Source of the DNA: Natrinema salinisoli
Lineage (GTDB): Archaea > Halobacteriota > Halobacteria > Halobacteriales > Natrialbaceae
Assembly (NCBI RefSeq): GCF_020405205.1
Contig: NZ_CP084469.1
Coordinates: 248,001-312,000 of the forward strand
Reading direction: 5' to 3'
DNA length: 64,000 nucleotides
The notes beneath the pieces were generated by a model, which was not told the DNA's origin, ran no database searches, and was given only the letters and a program-made list of their open reading frames with translations. A program made the position numbers and the translations under genes. Of this stretch, positions 1 to 8,765 are shown one piece after another. Each line of letters begins with the position of its first letter. Position 1 is the stretch's first letter.

Positions 1-1
1 C

Positions 2-142
2 GGCGAGGCGATGGACTTCAACTTCGAGTGCCCCGAATGCGGCTCGCCGCTGGAATCGATGGATAACAATAGACTGGTCACTGCGATGGACGACCGCCTC
101 GACGACCTCGAGGACGAACTCAACATCGACGCGGACGCCTGA
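2..142 (+). CDS. tfe: Transcription factor E (TFE alpha), C-terminal part
   Basis: Only the last 46 codons are in the window; the gene begins before base 1. The visible part has a CPECG knuckle, the second half of the C-terminal zinc ribbon of archaeal TFE, followed by a short acidic helical tail (DDRLDDLEDEL). TFE helps TBP and TFB open promoter DNA at the archaeal RNA polymerase. The stop codon overlaps the start of the next gene (TGATG), so the two are probably co-transcribed. Identification rests on the zinc-ribbon end, the tail and the DUF2110 neighbour that commonly follows tfe in haloarchaea. Confidence 0.75.
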   Translation, partial: GEAMDFNFECPECGSPLESMDNNRLVTAMDDRLDDLEDELNIDADA

Positions 143-837
143 TGGTCGTACTCGCAACCAAACTGTACGTCGACGGAGACGCCCGCGAGCGGTCCCTCGA
201 TTCGCTGCGCTCGCTCGTGACCAACGAGATCGGCGAACTCGACGTGGAGTTCGAGATCGGCGTTCGTCACGACGATTTCCCGTCGGTGACGATCGAGGGC
301 GAGGACGCCACCGTCGCGCGGAACGTCCTCCGCGAGGAGTTCGGCGAGATCGTCCCCGATCTCGAGGCCGGCGAGACCTACATCGGGACGCTCGAGTCCT
401 GGGACGAGGACGGGTTCGTCCTCGACGCGGGACAGGGCGAGGGCGTGCGGATTCCGACCGACGAACTCGGTCTCGGCCCGGGATCGGCGACGCAGATCCG
501 CGACCGCTATGGGCTGGTCCAGCATTTGCCCCTCCAGTTCGTCTACGGCGGCGATAGCGACGACGCAGATAGCGAGCCGTCCCGGCTCGCCGACGCCGAG
601 CAGGACCGCCTCTACGAGTGGACCCGCGGCGACGGTCGGCTCAACGTCAACAGCGCGACCCGAGCCGAGGTACGGGCCACGCTCAACCGGGCGGGCCACG
701 CACAGGACTACGTGACCGTGGAGCGCCTCGGCCTGCTCGAGCAGAGCGTCATCTGCACCGAAAACACCGATCCGCCGGGGCTGCTCGCGAGCGTCGGTGA
801 GTACCTCCCGGCCGAACTCCGCTGTGTCGTTCCCTAG
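142..837 (+). CDS. DUF2110 family protein
   Basis: Acidic soluble protein of 231 residues with no signal peptide or membrane segment. The start ATG overlaps the TFE stop codon. It resembles the archaeal DUF2110 family, which usually sits beside tfe. A segment near residues 80-110 (ETYIGTLESWDEDGFVLDAG) looks like a small beta-barrel, and residues 150-200 look helical. No catalytic motif is visible. The biochemical role is unknown; a link to transcription or RNA is suggested only by the conserved neighbourhood. Confidence 0.7.
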   Translation: MVVLATKLYVDGDARERSLDSLRSLVTNEIGELDVEFEIGVRHDDFPSVTIEGEDATVARNVLREEFGEIVPDLEAGETYIGTLESWDEDGFVLDAGQGEGVRIPTDELGLGPGSATQIRDRYGLVQHLPLQFVYGGDSDDADSEPSRLADAEQDRLYEWTRGDGRLNVNSATRAEVRATLNRAGHAQDYVTVERLGLLEQSVICTENTDPPGLLASVGEYLPAELRCVVP

Positions 838-838
838 C

Positions 839-1609
839 ATGAATCGACGGCTCGTTCTCGCGGCGGTCGCGGTCGCACTGCTCGCAGGGTTAGCGGGGTG
901 TTCGGCGCTGTCCGGCGGGATATCCGACGAGCAACTCGATCGAGAGGGGAACTACAGCGACCTCCGCGACAGCGATGCCGACGTCGCCATCGATCTCGAG
1001 GACGGCAGCCTGATCGAAGACGGCGAGTTCCGGGCGGTCTACGACCTCAACGGTACGGGGGAACTGTCGCTGTACCGATCGTCGCTCTACCGCGACGAAC
1101 CGTTAGAGATCAACAGCGTCCGCTACTGGTACCCTAACGGTACCGAGCTAACGGGCTCGGAGCTCGAGGTCGAGCAAGGGCAATCGGAGACGACCGTCCA
1201 GGTACCCGACGAGAACGGGACGCTCGCGTTCTCGGGCGAGGCTGGACGGAAAACGTTCCAGTTGCCGGCGTACGTCGAGGGCTCCTACGAGGTCACGGTC
1301 CCCGAGGGCCATCGGACGTCGAACTTCCTGTTCGGAGACGTCGCGCCGAACGGCTACGAGCGCGAGGTCGTCGACGATCGCGAGCGTCTCTACTGGGAGA
1401 GCGTCGACACCACGATCTCGCTTCGATACTATCTCGCGCGGGATATCACGCTGTTCCTCGGCCTCGTGGGAGTCGTCGTCCTGTTCGGCGGGATCGGAAT
1501 CGCCTACTACTACCGGCAGGTCATACGGCTCCGCGAGGAGCGAGAGGAGTTCGGCCTCGACGTGGATGCCGGTGACGACTCGGACGGCGGACCGCCCGGC
1601 TTTCCGTGA
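839..1609 (+). CDS. Membrane-anchored lipoprotein (DUF5803-like)
   Basis: Protein of 256 residues starting at the ATG at 839, one base after the previous stop. An upstream in-frame start at 797 would lie inside the DUF2110 gene and bury the signal peptide, so it was not chosen. The N-terminus is a lipoprotein signal (LLAGLAGC lipobox, Cys about residue 21). A beta-rich extracellular domain follows, with the sequon-like NGT and NYS triplets. One membrane helix (FLGLVGVVVLFGGIGIAYYY, about residues 202-221) is followed by a short charged cytoplasmic tail. It resembles haloarchaeal DUF5803 proteins; the function is unknown. Confidence 0.65.
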   Translation: MNRRLVLAAVAVALLAGLAGCSALSGGISDEQLDREGNYSDLRDSDADVAIDLEDGSLIEDGEFRAVYDLNGTGELSLYRSSLYRDEPLEINSVRYWYPNGTELTGSELEVEQGQSETTVQVPDENGTLAFSGEAGRKTFQLPAYVEGSYEVTVPEGHRTSNFLFGDVAPNGYEREVVDDRERLYWESVDTTISLRYYLARDITLFLGLVGVVVLFGGIGIAYYYRQVIRLREEREEFGLDVDAGDDSDGGPPGFP

Positions 1610-1655
1610 TCGATCGCCGCCGAGACGCCGTACTGGCTCCGAGACGAAATCGCCC

Positions 1656-2114
1656 TCAGGCGTGGATCGCCCGCTGATCGAGCCAGAGGACTTCTTCACC
1701 GTCGATATCGAGTCGGCCCTTGACGTGGGACGTGTCCAGTCTCGGGGCCTCGAGCGACGCAGTTCGAACCGTTCTGGTCACGTCGACGTCGTCGACCAGC
1801 CACCCGTAGTAGCGGCCGTCGTCGTCGGTGACCGAAAAGACGAGCAGTTTCGGGTCGTCGACGCGGGCCGACGTCCGGGACGTCGAGCCGAATATCCGGG
1901 GTAGGTCGACGACTCTGACCAGTTCGCCGGCGACGGTGATCGTCCCCGCGTTCCACGGATCGTCGGCGTCCGCCAGGGAGGTACCGTCCGTGACCTCGAG
2001 CACGGAGGCCGTCGACTCGGCCCTGACGCAGTATTGCGTTCCCTCGAGACCAAACATAAGAATTTTTACACTGACGCCGGTGTCGGTCCCGTTACCGTTC
2101 GAGGACGTACCCAT
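1656..2114 (-). CDS. CheW-like coupling protein (short paralogue)
   Basis: Protein of 152 residues consisting of one CheW-type SH3-like fold, with recognisable strands such as EGTQYCVRAESTASVLEV, AGELVRVVDLPRIFG and YYGWLVDDVDVTRTV. CheW proteins link receptors to the kinase CheA. The start is the ATG at 2114: a TATA-like box lies 25-30 bases upstream, whereas the longer frame to 2252 reads through low-complexity sequence. It is divergent from the main che operon. The insert seen in the other CheW here is absent. Haloarchaea often carry two CheW proteins; this would be the second, and it may serve a subset of receptors. Confidence 0.75.
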   Translation of the reverse strand: MGTSSNGNGTDTGVSVKILMFGLEGTQYCVRAESTASVLEVTDGTSLADADDPWNAGTITVAGELVRVVDLPRIFGSTSRTSARVDDPKLLVFSVTDDDGRYYGWLVDDVDVTRTVRTASLEAPRLDTSHVKGRLDIDGEEVLWLDQRAIHA

Positions 2115-2463
2115 TCTCCCTGAGGGAGGGACGTTGTGAGAATAAGCCTTCCGATGGACCACATACAATGATACATACATATACGGAGGAGAGAACGAAT
2201 TCAGAGGAGTCCGAGAGAGCCGTGTTGTTGCTCGCGTTCGGTGGCGAACCATATGGAGTCGATAAATGTCCAGCCACCATTGTCAGTTCAACAACGTTAT
2301 TTCCACCACTGAGGTGGGCAACGATTCGACTTCGTGAGCGACGCTGAAGCGAGCTGGAGGGATCTGGTGAATCGGAGACCGACACCACACAAAATGGCAA
2401 ATTATTGAACTACCACGGTGGAGTCAACGTTTTATTGATGGAACTTGATACACGAACAGGACT
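2115..2463. promoter_or_regulatory. Divergent promoter region between the two cheW genes
   Basis: This 349-base stretch has no convincing gene. On the minus strand a TATA-like GGCTTATTCTC (2138-2148) lies about 27 bases before the ATG at 2114. On the plus strand TTTTATTG (2430-2437) lies about 27 bases before the ATG at 2464. Both fit leaderless or near-leaderless transcripts. The middle part (2150-2420) is lower in GC than the flanking genes and contains only short open frames. Confidence 0.55.
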
Positions 2464-3261
2464 ATGGCCCCGGATCTCTCGGAAAAGCTTCTCGGAATGG
2501 ATACCGACGACGACCGAACTCGCGATTCGGATGGTGACGAGGGTGAGCAGGAGCGACTCGTCCAGTTCATCTTCGTCGGTATCGGTGAACACCGCCTCGC
2601 GCTGCCGGTCGACGCGGTCAGGACCATCACTGAACCGTCGGACGACTTGACGCGAGTCCCGCGTGCGCCCCCTGCCATCGAGGGGCTGATGGACCTTCGC
2701 GGCGAAATTACTGCCGTTATCAATCCGACGGTCCACTTTCCGGTGACCGAATCCCGCCCGGGTCGTGAGCGCCTGCTCGTGCTCGATCGGACGAGCGACC
2801 AGCAGTCGGTCGCGATTCGAGTTGACGAAGTTATCGGCGTCGAGACGGTCGCAGAGAGCGACATCCACCACGCCGATGCGATCGAGGGAAGCGAATTCTC
2901 CGGGGACGTCCTCGAGCATCCCCTACTCGTCGCACTCGTCACCCAGGAACGGAAGTCACGCCTCGATGCCGGAGGTTCGGTGTCGGATGGGCCCGTCGAC
3001 GCCGCTGCGAGTGGGGCACCCGAGACGGAGCTCAACGGTGTGTCCGGTACGGGTGGTTCCGCGGCGCTGTCGTCAGCCCACGGAACGGCCGGTGGGCTCG
3101 GTGAGTCCGTCGGGGAGGCGTTCGAGATCGAACCGACCGAGGAAGCCGCAGAACCGGACGACGGCGGCGAGGACGAGGAATCGATCCAGGAGGTCGTCGT
3201 CGAAGCGACCGCACTGGTCGATGTGGACCGCCTGCTACTGGCGTCCGGTCAATCCGACTGA
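2464..3261 (+). CDS. cheW: Chemotaxis coupling protein CheW with internal acidic insert
   Basis: Protein of 265 residues, much longer than a typical CheW (about 150-180). Residues 1-30 are an acidic leader. Residues 31-160 carry the CheW fold: RLVQFIFVGIGEHRLALPVD, then VPRAPPAIEGLMDLRGEI, the loop that meets CheA. The strand that normally closes the fold (VVVEATALVDVDRLL) comes only at residues 244-258, after roughly 78 residues (about 165-242) rich in Gly, Ser, Ala and acidic residues. The fold is probably intact with a disordered loop inserted. First gene of the che operon, behind its own TATA-like box; cheY follows after 136 bases. Confidence 0.85.
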   Translation: MAPDLSEKLLGMDTDDDRTRDSDGDEGEQERLVQFIFVGIGEHRLALPVDAVRTITEPSDDLTRVPRAPPAIEGLMDLRGEITAVINPTVHFPVTESRPGRERLLVLDRTSDQQSVAIRVDEVIGVETVAESDIHHADAIEGSEFSGDVLEHPLLVALVTQERKSRLDAGGSVSDGPVDAAASGAPETELNGVSGTGGSAALSSAHGTAGGLGESVGEAFEIEPTEEAAEPDDGGEDEESIQEVVVEATALVDVDRLLLASGQSD

Positions 3262-3397
3262 ATCGAGGAAACGGCCCAGATCTGATACGGCCTTTTGAGT
3301 GGTGTCTTCGGGGCGTATTCGACGTTTATCACGACTGATAATCGAGAGAAAGCATTTATGGTAGTTGTATCTCTACGAAAGTTTGGTGTACTACTGA

Positions 3398-3760
3398 ATG
3401 TCGACAGGGGTGCTAATCGTAGACGACTCTCATTTTATGCGGAATCTACTGCGTCAGATATTAGAGCAGGATTACCGCATTCTCGGAGAGGCGTCAAACG
3501 GCGCTGAAGCCGTTAAACTGTACAAAGAACACGATCCCGACATCGTTATGATGGACATCGTGATGCCCAAATGCAACGGCATCAAAGCGACCGCGGCGAT
3601 CAAAAAGATCGATCCGGACGCACGTGTCATCATGTGTACGAGCGTCGGACAGCGTGAGAAAATGAAACTCGCCGTGAAGGCTGGCGCGGACGGCTACGTC
3701 ACGAAACCGTTCGAAGAGCCCAGCGTCAGAAAAGCACTTTCAGACGTCGTCGCTGCATGA
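3398..3760 (+). CDS. cheY: Chemotaxis response regulator CheY
   Basis: Single receiver domain of 120 residues, the normal CheY length. Key residues are present: acidic pair Asp9-Asp10, phospho-acceptor Asp53 (VMMDIVMPK), Thr81 (MCTS) and Lys103 (GYVTKPF). It is phosphorylated by CheA and, in haloarchaea, signals to the archaellum motor through adaptor proteins. The ATG at 3398 is preceded by a 136-base gap with a TATA-like CATTTATGG (3353-3361), so cheY may have an extra promoter. Its codons are more AT-rich than those of its neighbours. The stop overlaps the cheB start (ATGA). Confidence 0.95.
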   Translation: MSTGVLIVDDSHFMRNLLRQILEQDYRILGEASNGAEAVKLYKEHDPDIVMMDIVMPKCNGIKATAAIKKIDPDARVIMCTSVGQREKMKLAVKAGADGYVTKPFEEPSVRKALSDVVAA

Positions 3761-4965
3761 CGCGAGTACTCGTTGTCGACGACTCGAAGTTTATGCGGAC
3801 AGTCGTCGGCAACGCGCTCGAAGCGGCAGATTACGACGTCGAAACGGCCGCAGACGGGTCCGAAGCCATCGAGGCCGTGGCCGCGTTCGACCCCGATGTC
3901 GTAACGATGGACGTCGAGATGCCCGGAATGGGCGGAATCGACGCCGTCGAGCGAATCATGACGACGAATCCGACCCCGATTCTCATGCTCAGCGTTCACA
4001 CTGAACGCGGGGCGGAGGCCACGCTCGATGCGCTCGAGCGGGGGGCCGCGGATTTCCTTCACAAGCCCGACGGCTCCGGCTCGCGGAACATCGCTCATCT
4101 CAGCGACGAGGTCGTCGAGAAAGTCGACGATCTCGCCGACGCCGACGTCTCGTCGGTGGCGCTCGCTCGAGCCTCCGCGACGGCCTATGCGACCCGGGCC
4201 GGGCAAACCAGCAGCGCAGGCCGAGGGGCCGATCGCAATGCCGTCGCCGGCGGTGGGACTGACGTCCCACTCGGGGGCGACAGCGGAGCGTCCGGACCCC
4301 GGATGGGTCCCGGAATCGGATCGAAGTCGGACGAGGATGCGACCCCGGTCGCCCTCGAGGGAGAACGAACGGTCGCGCCCACGATCGTTCTCGGTGCGTC
4401 GACCGGCGGGCCGAAGATCGTCGAACGGGTGTTCGAACGACTCCCGCCCGAACTCGAGGCGAAGGTGCTGGTCGTCCAGCACATGCCCCCCGGGTTCACG
4501 GAGCGGTTCGCCGAACGGCTCGATTCGCGCAGCGCGTACGACGTGACCGAAGCCGCGGATCGAGATCGGCTCCATCCCGGCGAGGCCGCCGTCGCGCCCG
4601 GGAACTTTCATCTCGAGGTGGCGAACGACGTCGGCGACGCGCTCCGATTGCGTATCGACGACGGCGACCGAGTCCACGGCGTCCGGCCGGCGATCGACGT
4701 GACGATGAACAGCGCGGCCGAACGAGTTTCGGACGGGCTCTGTGGCGTCGTCCTGACCGGAATGGGACGAGACGGGGCGGCCGGAATCGAGGCGATCAAG
4801 GCCGCGGGCGGTCGGACGATCGCACAGGACGAGGCGACGAGTCCGGTCTTTGGCATCCCCTGTCAGGCAATCGAAACGGGCTGTGTCGACACTATTGCGC
4901 CCGCTGACGGCATCGTCGGCGCAATCGTCGACGCGTTTACGACGGACGGTGAGAACGATGACTGA
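3757..4965 (+). CDS. cheB: Chemotaxis protein-glutamate methylesterase CheB
   Basis: Protein of 402 residues. Residues 1-120 form a receiver domain with Asp9-Asp10 and phospho-acceptor Asp52 (TMDVEMPG). A low-complexity linker (about 135-205) is followed by the methylesterase domain, whose catalytic triad can be read as Ser215 (GASTGG), His242 (QHMPPG) and Asp339 (GMGRDG). The enzyme removes methyl groups from, and deamidates, receptor glutamates during adaptation, opposing CheR. It overlaps cheY at its start and cheA at its end, so translation is probably coupled. Confidence 0.95.
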   Translation: MTRVLVVDDSKFMRTVVGNALEAADYDVETAADGSEAIEAVAAFDPDVVTMDVEMPGMGGIDAVERIMTTNPTPILMLSVHTERGAEATLDALERGAADFLHKPDGSGSRNIAHLSDEVVEKVDDLADADVSSVALARASATAYATRAGQTSSAGRGADRNAVAGGGTDVPLGGDSGASGPRMGPGIGSKSDEDATPVALEGERTVAPTIVLGASTGGPKIVERVFERLPPELEAKVLVVQHMPPGFTERFAERLDSRSAYDVTEAADRDRLHPGEAAVAPGNFHLEVANDVGDALRLRIDDGDRVHGVRPAIDVTMNSAAERVSDGLCGVVLTGMGRDGAAGIEAIKAAGGRTIAQDEATSPVFGIPCQAIETGCVDTIAPADGIVGAIVDAFTTDGENDD

Positions 4966-7900
4966 TTATCTGACAGACTTCGTTCAGGAAAGCGAAGAAC
5001 GGATAACGGAACTGAACAACGCCTTACTCACCCTCGAGCGAGATCCCGATAACGAGGAGGCGATGGAGAACATCTTCCGGATCGCACACACCCTCAAGGG
5101 TAACTGCGGGGCGATGGGGCTGGAATCGGCCAGCGATCTCGCCCACGCGATCGAGGATCTGCTCGACGCCGTCCGCGCCGACGAGATCCCGGTGACGACC
5201 GATCTGATGGACAGCATCTTCGACGCCGTCGACGAACTCGAGACGATGGTGGACGAGGTCGCCGACGACGGCGAGATCGAGACCGATCCCTCGGCGACGA
5301 TCCGAGCGCTTCGGGACCATCTGGCGGAGTCGGACGACGCGATTGCTGGGATCACGAGGCCGACGGCCGACGAGATCGCAGACGTCTGTTCGCGGTTCGA
5401 CCCCCCAGCAGACGAGGGTCACGACGTCTATCTGGCCCGTCTCGCGATCGCCGAGGAACCGGGCGTCAATAACGGGAAACTGGTCGTCGATGCGCTGATC
5501 GACGCGTTCGATCTGATCGGAACGGAGCCCCCTCGCGAGACGATCGAGGCTGCGGAATACGGCGGCAGCTTCGACGCGGTCTTCGCGACCGCAGTCGGTG
5601 AGGCCGCGATCGCGTCCGGACTCGAGCCGGTCGAGGAGGTCGACGACTTCGAAATCGTCGACGCCACCGACGGGTTCGACGAGGAGTCGGCGCCAGCACA
5701 GCAGGCCGAGGAGGCCGAACCTGGTAGCGATATTTCGTCCGACGAAGCGATGGACCTCGCGGTTGACGACCTGCTCGACGAGTTCGACGAGTTCGACGAC
5801 CTGGACGAGATGGTCGAAGACGTCGAGGACGAGGACCTCGACGCGTTCGAGGACATGGGCGAAGCCGGCTCGTTCGACGACCTGCTCGACGACGCGGACG
5901 TCGACGAACTCGACGCCGAACCGGGCGAACCGCCGGCCGATTCCCGCGAGGACGACGCGAAATCTTCCGAACCGGCATCAGCCGACGCGGCTGGCTCCGG
6001 TGGGGAGTCGACGGACGACGCCGAAGACGAAGAAGTCGAGGACGCCGGCGCGGTGTTCAACGAACTCAAAGACGAAGTCGAGATGGTCGGCTTCGACGAG
6101 CTCCAGGACGAACTCGAGGAGCTCGAGTTCGACGAGTTCGACGACGAAGAGGAGGTCGATATGGACGAACTCCTCGGCGACGAGGCGGACGACGATTCGT
6201 TCCTCGAGGACGTAGAACCGTCCGAAGACGAAGTCGACGACATTCTCGTCGATGCGGATCCCGCCGATGACGGTGAGAGCGCGTCCGACGAGGCCGCCGG
6301 CACCGAGGAGACGACTGTGACGACGGACGCCGACGTGGCGTCGCCAGCGAACGGGAACGGGTCCGACGCGACCGACGCGATCGAGTTCGATGACGACGAT
6401 GGCGTCGCGGCGACGGATACCGAAGACGACGTGACGGCGACGACGGGCGAGGCGGACGCATCGACCGCCGACGGTCTGGAGGCGTCACCGTCAGCCGAGG
6501 ACGACAACTCCCAGCCAGCCGATTCGGAAGCCGCCGTGCCAAGCGACGGGCCGACTGACGGGACTGGTTTCGAATCGGAGACGTCCGACGACGTACCAAC
6601 CGAGGAGGACGCCGTTGTTGACGCGAGGAGTGACGAAGAGGGTGGTGCGGAGACGACGACAGACGAACCGGTCGCTGACGGTACGGTGGCTGACGACACG
6701 GTGGCCGACGAGGCCGACAGTGGCGCTGTCGTGGACGCGGACATCGCTGACGATGACTCGGACGATGCAGGTGCTGACGAAGATCCATCCGATACGGTTG
6801 GTATCGAAGACCCGATAGCGTCGCCTCCTGCTGACGAGAATCCCGCGGAGGAGATGCCGTCGGGTACCGATACGGACGATGAGAACGAGGATACAGACGA
6901 CGCGACCGCGTTCGATTCGGACGAGATGGCCACGTCTCCGTCGGCCGAGGAGAGCACCGAACCCGGTGACGAACCCGCGACGGCCGACCACGAAACCGAC
7001 GAGACTGCAACGGCCGACCTCGAAACCGACGAGACTGCAACGGCCGACCACGAAACCGACGAGACTGCAACGGCCGACCTCGAAACCGACGAGACTGCGA
7101 CGTCCGACGAGCCGGACGACGCCGTGGAAGCCGAGACCGTCGATGAGTCGACAAGCGAATCGTTCGGCGACGCTGTCGAAAGCGAATTCGAACCGACGGC
7201 GACGTTCGACGACGACCTCGAGTCGGCCGAGGACGACTCGGATCCGTTCGAGGACGCCGGTTTCTCGGACTCGGATGACGACTTCGAGGATGTCGGCTTC
7301 TCGGACCCCGATGACGGCGCATTCGACGACCCGCTCGAGGAGCAGCCCGACGACGAGGCGTTCACCGGAACCGAGGAGTTCGACACCGCTGACTCCGGCT
7401 TCGATTCGCCGTCGGCGGATCCCGAAACGGCCGTCGACACGAGTCTGGAAACCACCTCGTCGTTCGGCGACGATGCGGCCGATTCGGACGACGACGAAGA
7501 CGTAGTGCGAACCGTCGAGGAGCCGGAGATGGAGATCCCCGATATCTCCCTTCCGGAGACGTCCGATCGACCGGACACCGAGTCCGAGGCCGGCGAGATC
7601 CAATCGGTCCGGGTCGACGTCGAGCAGATCGACTCCCTGCTCACGCTCGTCGAGGGACTGGTGACGAGCCGGGTCCGACTCCGGCACGCGGCGGACGAAA
7701 GCGACGGGGGGACGGCACTCGACAAAGAACTCGACGCGCTGTCGGATCTGACGACGGATCTCCAGGAGACGGTGATGGACATCCGACTCGTCCCGTTGCA
7801 GACGGTGACCAACCGGCTGCCGCGGGTCGTCCGTGACATCGCCCGCGATCAGGACAAGGAAGTCGCCTTCGAGATGACCGGCGAAGACGTCGAACTCGAC

Positions 7901-8731
7901 CGGAGTATTCTCGACCGGATCGGCGATCCGCTGATTCACCTGGTTCGCAACGCCGTCGATCACGGGATCGAACCGCCCGCACAGCGCGAGGAGGCCGGCA
8001 AACCCCGCGAAGGTGTGGTCGAAGTCCGTGCGGAACGGGCGCGCGACCAGGTCACGATCACGGTCGAGGACGACGGTAGCGGACTCGATCCCAGCCGGTT
8101 GCGGTCCGAAGCCATCGAGGCCGGGGTTCTCGACGCGGCGGAAGCGGAGTCCATGCCCGACGGGGACGCCTACGAGTTGATCTTCCATCCCGGCCTCTCG
8201 ACGGCCGACGAAGTAACGGACGTCAGCGGCCGCGGCGTCGGGATGGACGTCGTCAAACGGACGATCGAGGATCTGGACGGCACCGTCTCGGTCGACAGCG
8301 ACGAGAACGAGGGGACCACGGTCACGATGACGCTCCCGGTGACGGTCGCAATCGACGAGATCCTGTTCATCGAGAGCGGCGGCGAGGAGTTCGGCATCCC
8401 GACCAAGGCCGTCCAGGATATCGAACCCGCTACCGCGATCGAGACGATCGGAAACGAGTCCGTCCTCGCCGGCGAAGACGGCGAGTATCCCGTCATCCAA
8501 CTGGCCGACGTCCTCGAGACGCCGGCGCCAGGTGGAAACGGCAACGGGATGGTCGTCCGCATCCGCGACGACGTCCGCGAGGTAGCGCTGCACTGCGATC
8601 ACGTAGAGGGCCAACAGGAGGTCGTCGTCAAGCCGTTCGAGGGCGTTATGGGCGGCATTCCGGGGCTCAGTGGTGCGACGGTGCGGGGCCGAGGGGAAGT
8701 AGTCAACATCCTAGATGTGTCAACACTATGA
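4958..8731 (+). CDS. cheA: Chemotaxis histidine kinase CheA with very long acidic linker
   Basis: Protein of 1257 residues. The start is the ATG at 4958 overlapping the cheB stop; an upstream frame inside cheB was rejected. Residues 1-105 are the P1 domain with phospho-His44 (IAHTLKGN). A small alpha/beta domain at about 148-230 may be a P2-like docking domain. Residues about 235-880 are a low-complexity Asp/Glu/Ser/Thr/Ala linker with tandem repeats. From about 881 come P3 (VEQIDSLLTLVEG), the P4 ATPase (LIHLVRNAVDHG near 992, then DDGSGL and GRGVGMDVV) and the CheW-like P5 domain. The full catalytic core is present. The linker roughly doubles the usual length. Confidence 0.95.
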   Translation: MTDYLTDFVQESEERITELNNALLTLERDPDNEEAMENIFRIAHTLKGNCGAMGLESASDLAHAIEDLLDAVRADEIPVTTDLMDSIFDAVDELETMVDEVADDGEIETDPSATIRALRDHLAESDDAIAGITRPTADEIADVCSRFDPPADEGHDVYLARLAIAEEPGVNNGKLVVDALIDAFDLIGTEPPRETIEAAEYGGSFDAVFATAVGEAAIASGLEPVEEVDDFEIVDATDGFDEESAPAQQAEEAEPGSDISSDEAMDLAVDDLLDEFDEFDDLDEMVEDVEDEDLDAFEDMGEAGSFDDLLDDADVDELDAEPGEPPADSREDDAKSSEPASADAAGSGGESTDDAEDEEVEDAGAVFNELKDEVEMVGFDELQDELEELEFDEFDDEEEVDMDELLGDEADDDSFLEDVEPSEDEVDDILVDADPADDGESASDEAAGTEETTVTTDADVASPANGNGSDATDAIEFDDDDGVAATDTEDDVTATTGEADASTADGLEASPSAEDDNSQPADSEAAVPSDGPTDGTGFESETSDDVPTEEDAVVDARSDEEGGAETTTDEPVADGTVADDTVADEADSGAVVDADIADDDSDDAGADEDPSDTVGIEDPIASPPADENPAEEMPSGTDTDDENEDTDDATAFDSDEMATSPSAEESTEPGDEPATADHETDETATADLETDETATADHETDETATADLETDETATSDEPDDAVEAETVDESTSESFGDAVESEFEPTATFDDDLESAEDDSDPFEDAGFSDSDDDFEDVGFSDPDDGAFDDPLEEQPDDEAFTGTEEFDTADSGFDSPSADPETAVDTSLETTSSFGDDAADSDDDEDVVRTVEEPEMEIPDISLPETSDRPDTESEAGEIQSVRVDVEQIDSLLTLVEGLVTSRVRLRHAADESDGGTALDKELDALSDLTTDLQETVMDIRLVPLQTVTNRLPRVVRDIARDQDKEVAFEMTGEDVELDRSILDRIGDPLIHLVRNAVDHGIEPPAQREEAGKPREGVVEVRAERARDQVTITVEDDGSGLDPSRLRSEAIEAGVLDAAEAESMPDGDAYELIFHPGLSTADEVTDVSGRGVGMDVVKRTIEDLDGTVSVDSDENEGTTVTMTLPVTVAIDEILFIESGGEEFGIPTKAVQDIEPATAIETIGNESVLAGEDGEYPVIQLADVLETPAPGGNGNGMVVRIRDDVREVALHCDHVEGQQEVVVKPFEGVMGGIPGLSGATVRGRGEVVNILDVSTL
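6981..7110 (+). repeat. 30-bp tandem repeats inside cheA
   Basis: Four consecutive 30-base units start at 6991, 7021, 7051 and 7081, each beginning CGAAACCGACGAGACTGC, with part of a unit before them from 6981. Each unit encodes ten residues (ETDETATAD followed by His or Leu). The variable residue alternates, giving a 60-base higher-order unit. The last unit has diverged. Reading frame is kept, so this is coding expansion rather than an intergenic array. Confidence 0.9.
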
Positions 8732-8765
8732 ATAAACGCGAACACCCACACCAACGGAGGAATCC

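Noticed and set aside
6981-7110. Regular 30-bp repeats as a CRISPR array
   Set aside because: Units are contiguous with no unique spacers and lie in frame within cheA.
5428-8614. Very long open frames antisense to cheA (803 and 707 codons)
   Set aside because: They mirror the biased codon use of the acidic linker and read as Ser- or Arg-rich low-complexity protein; cheA on the plus strand has all its domains and motifs.
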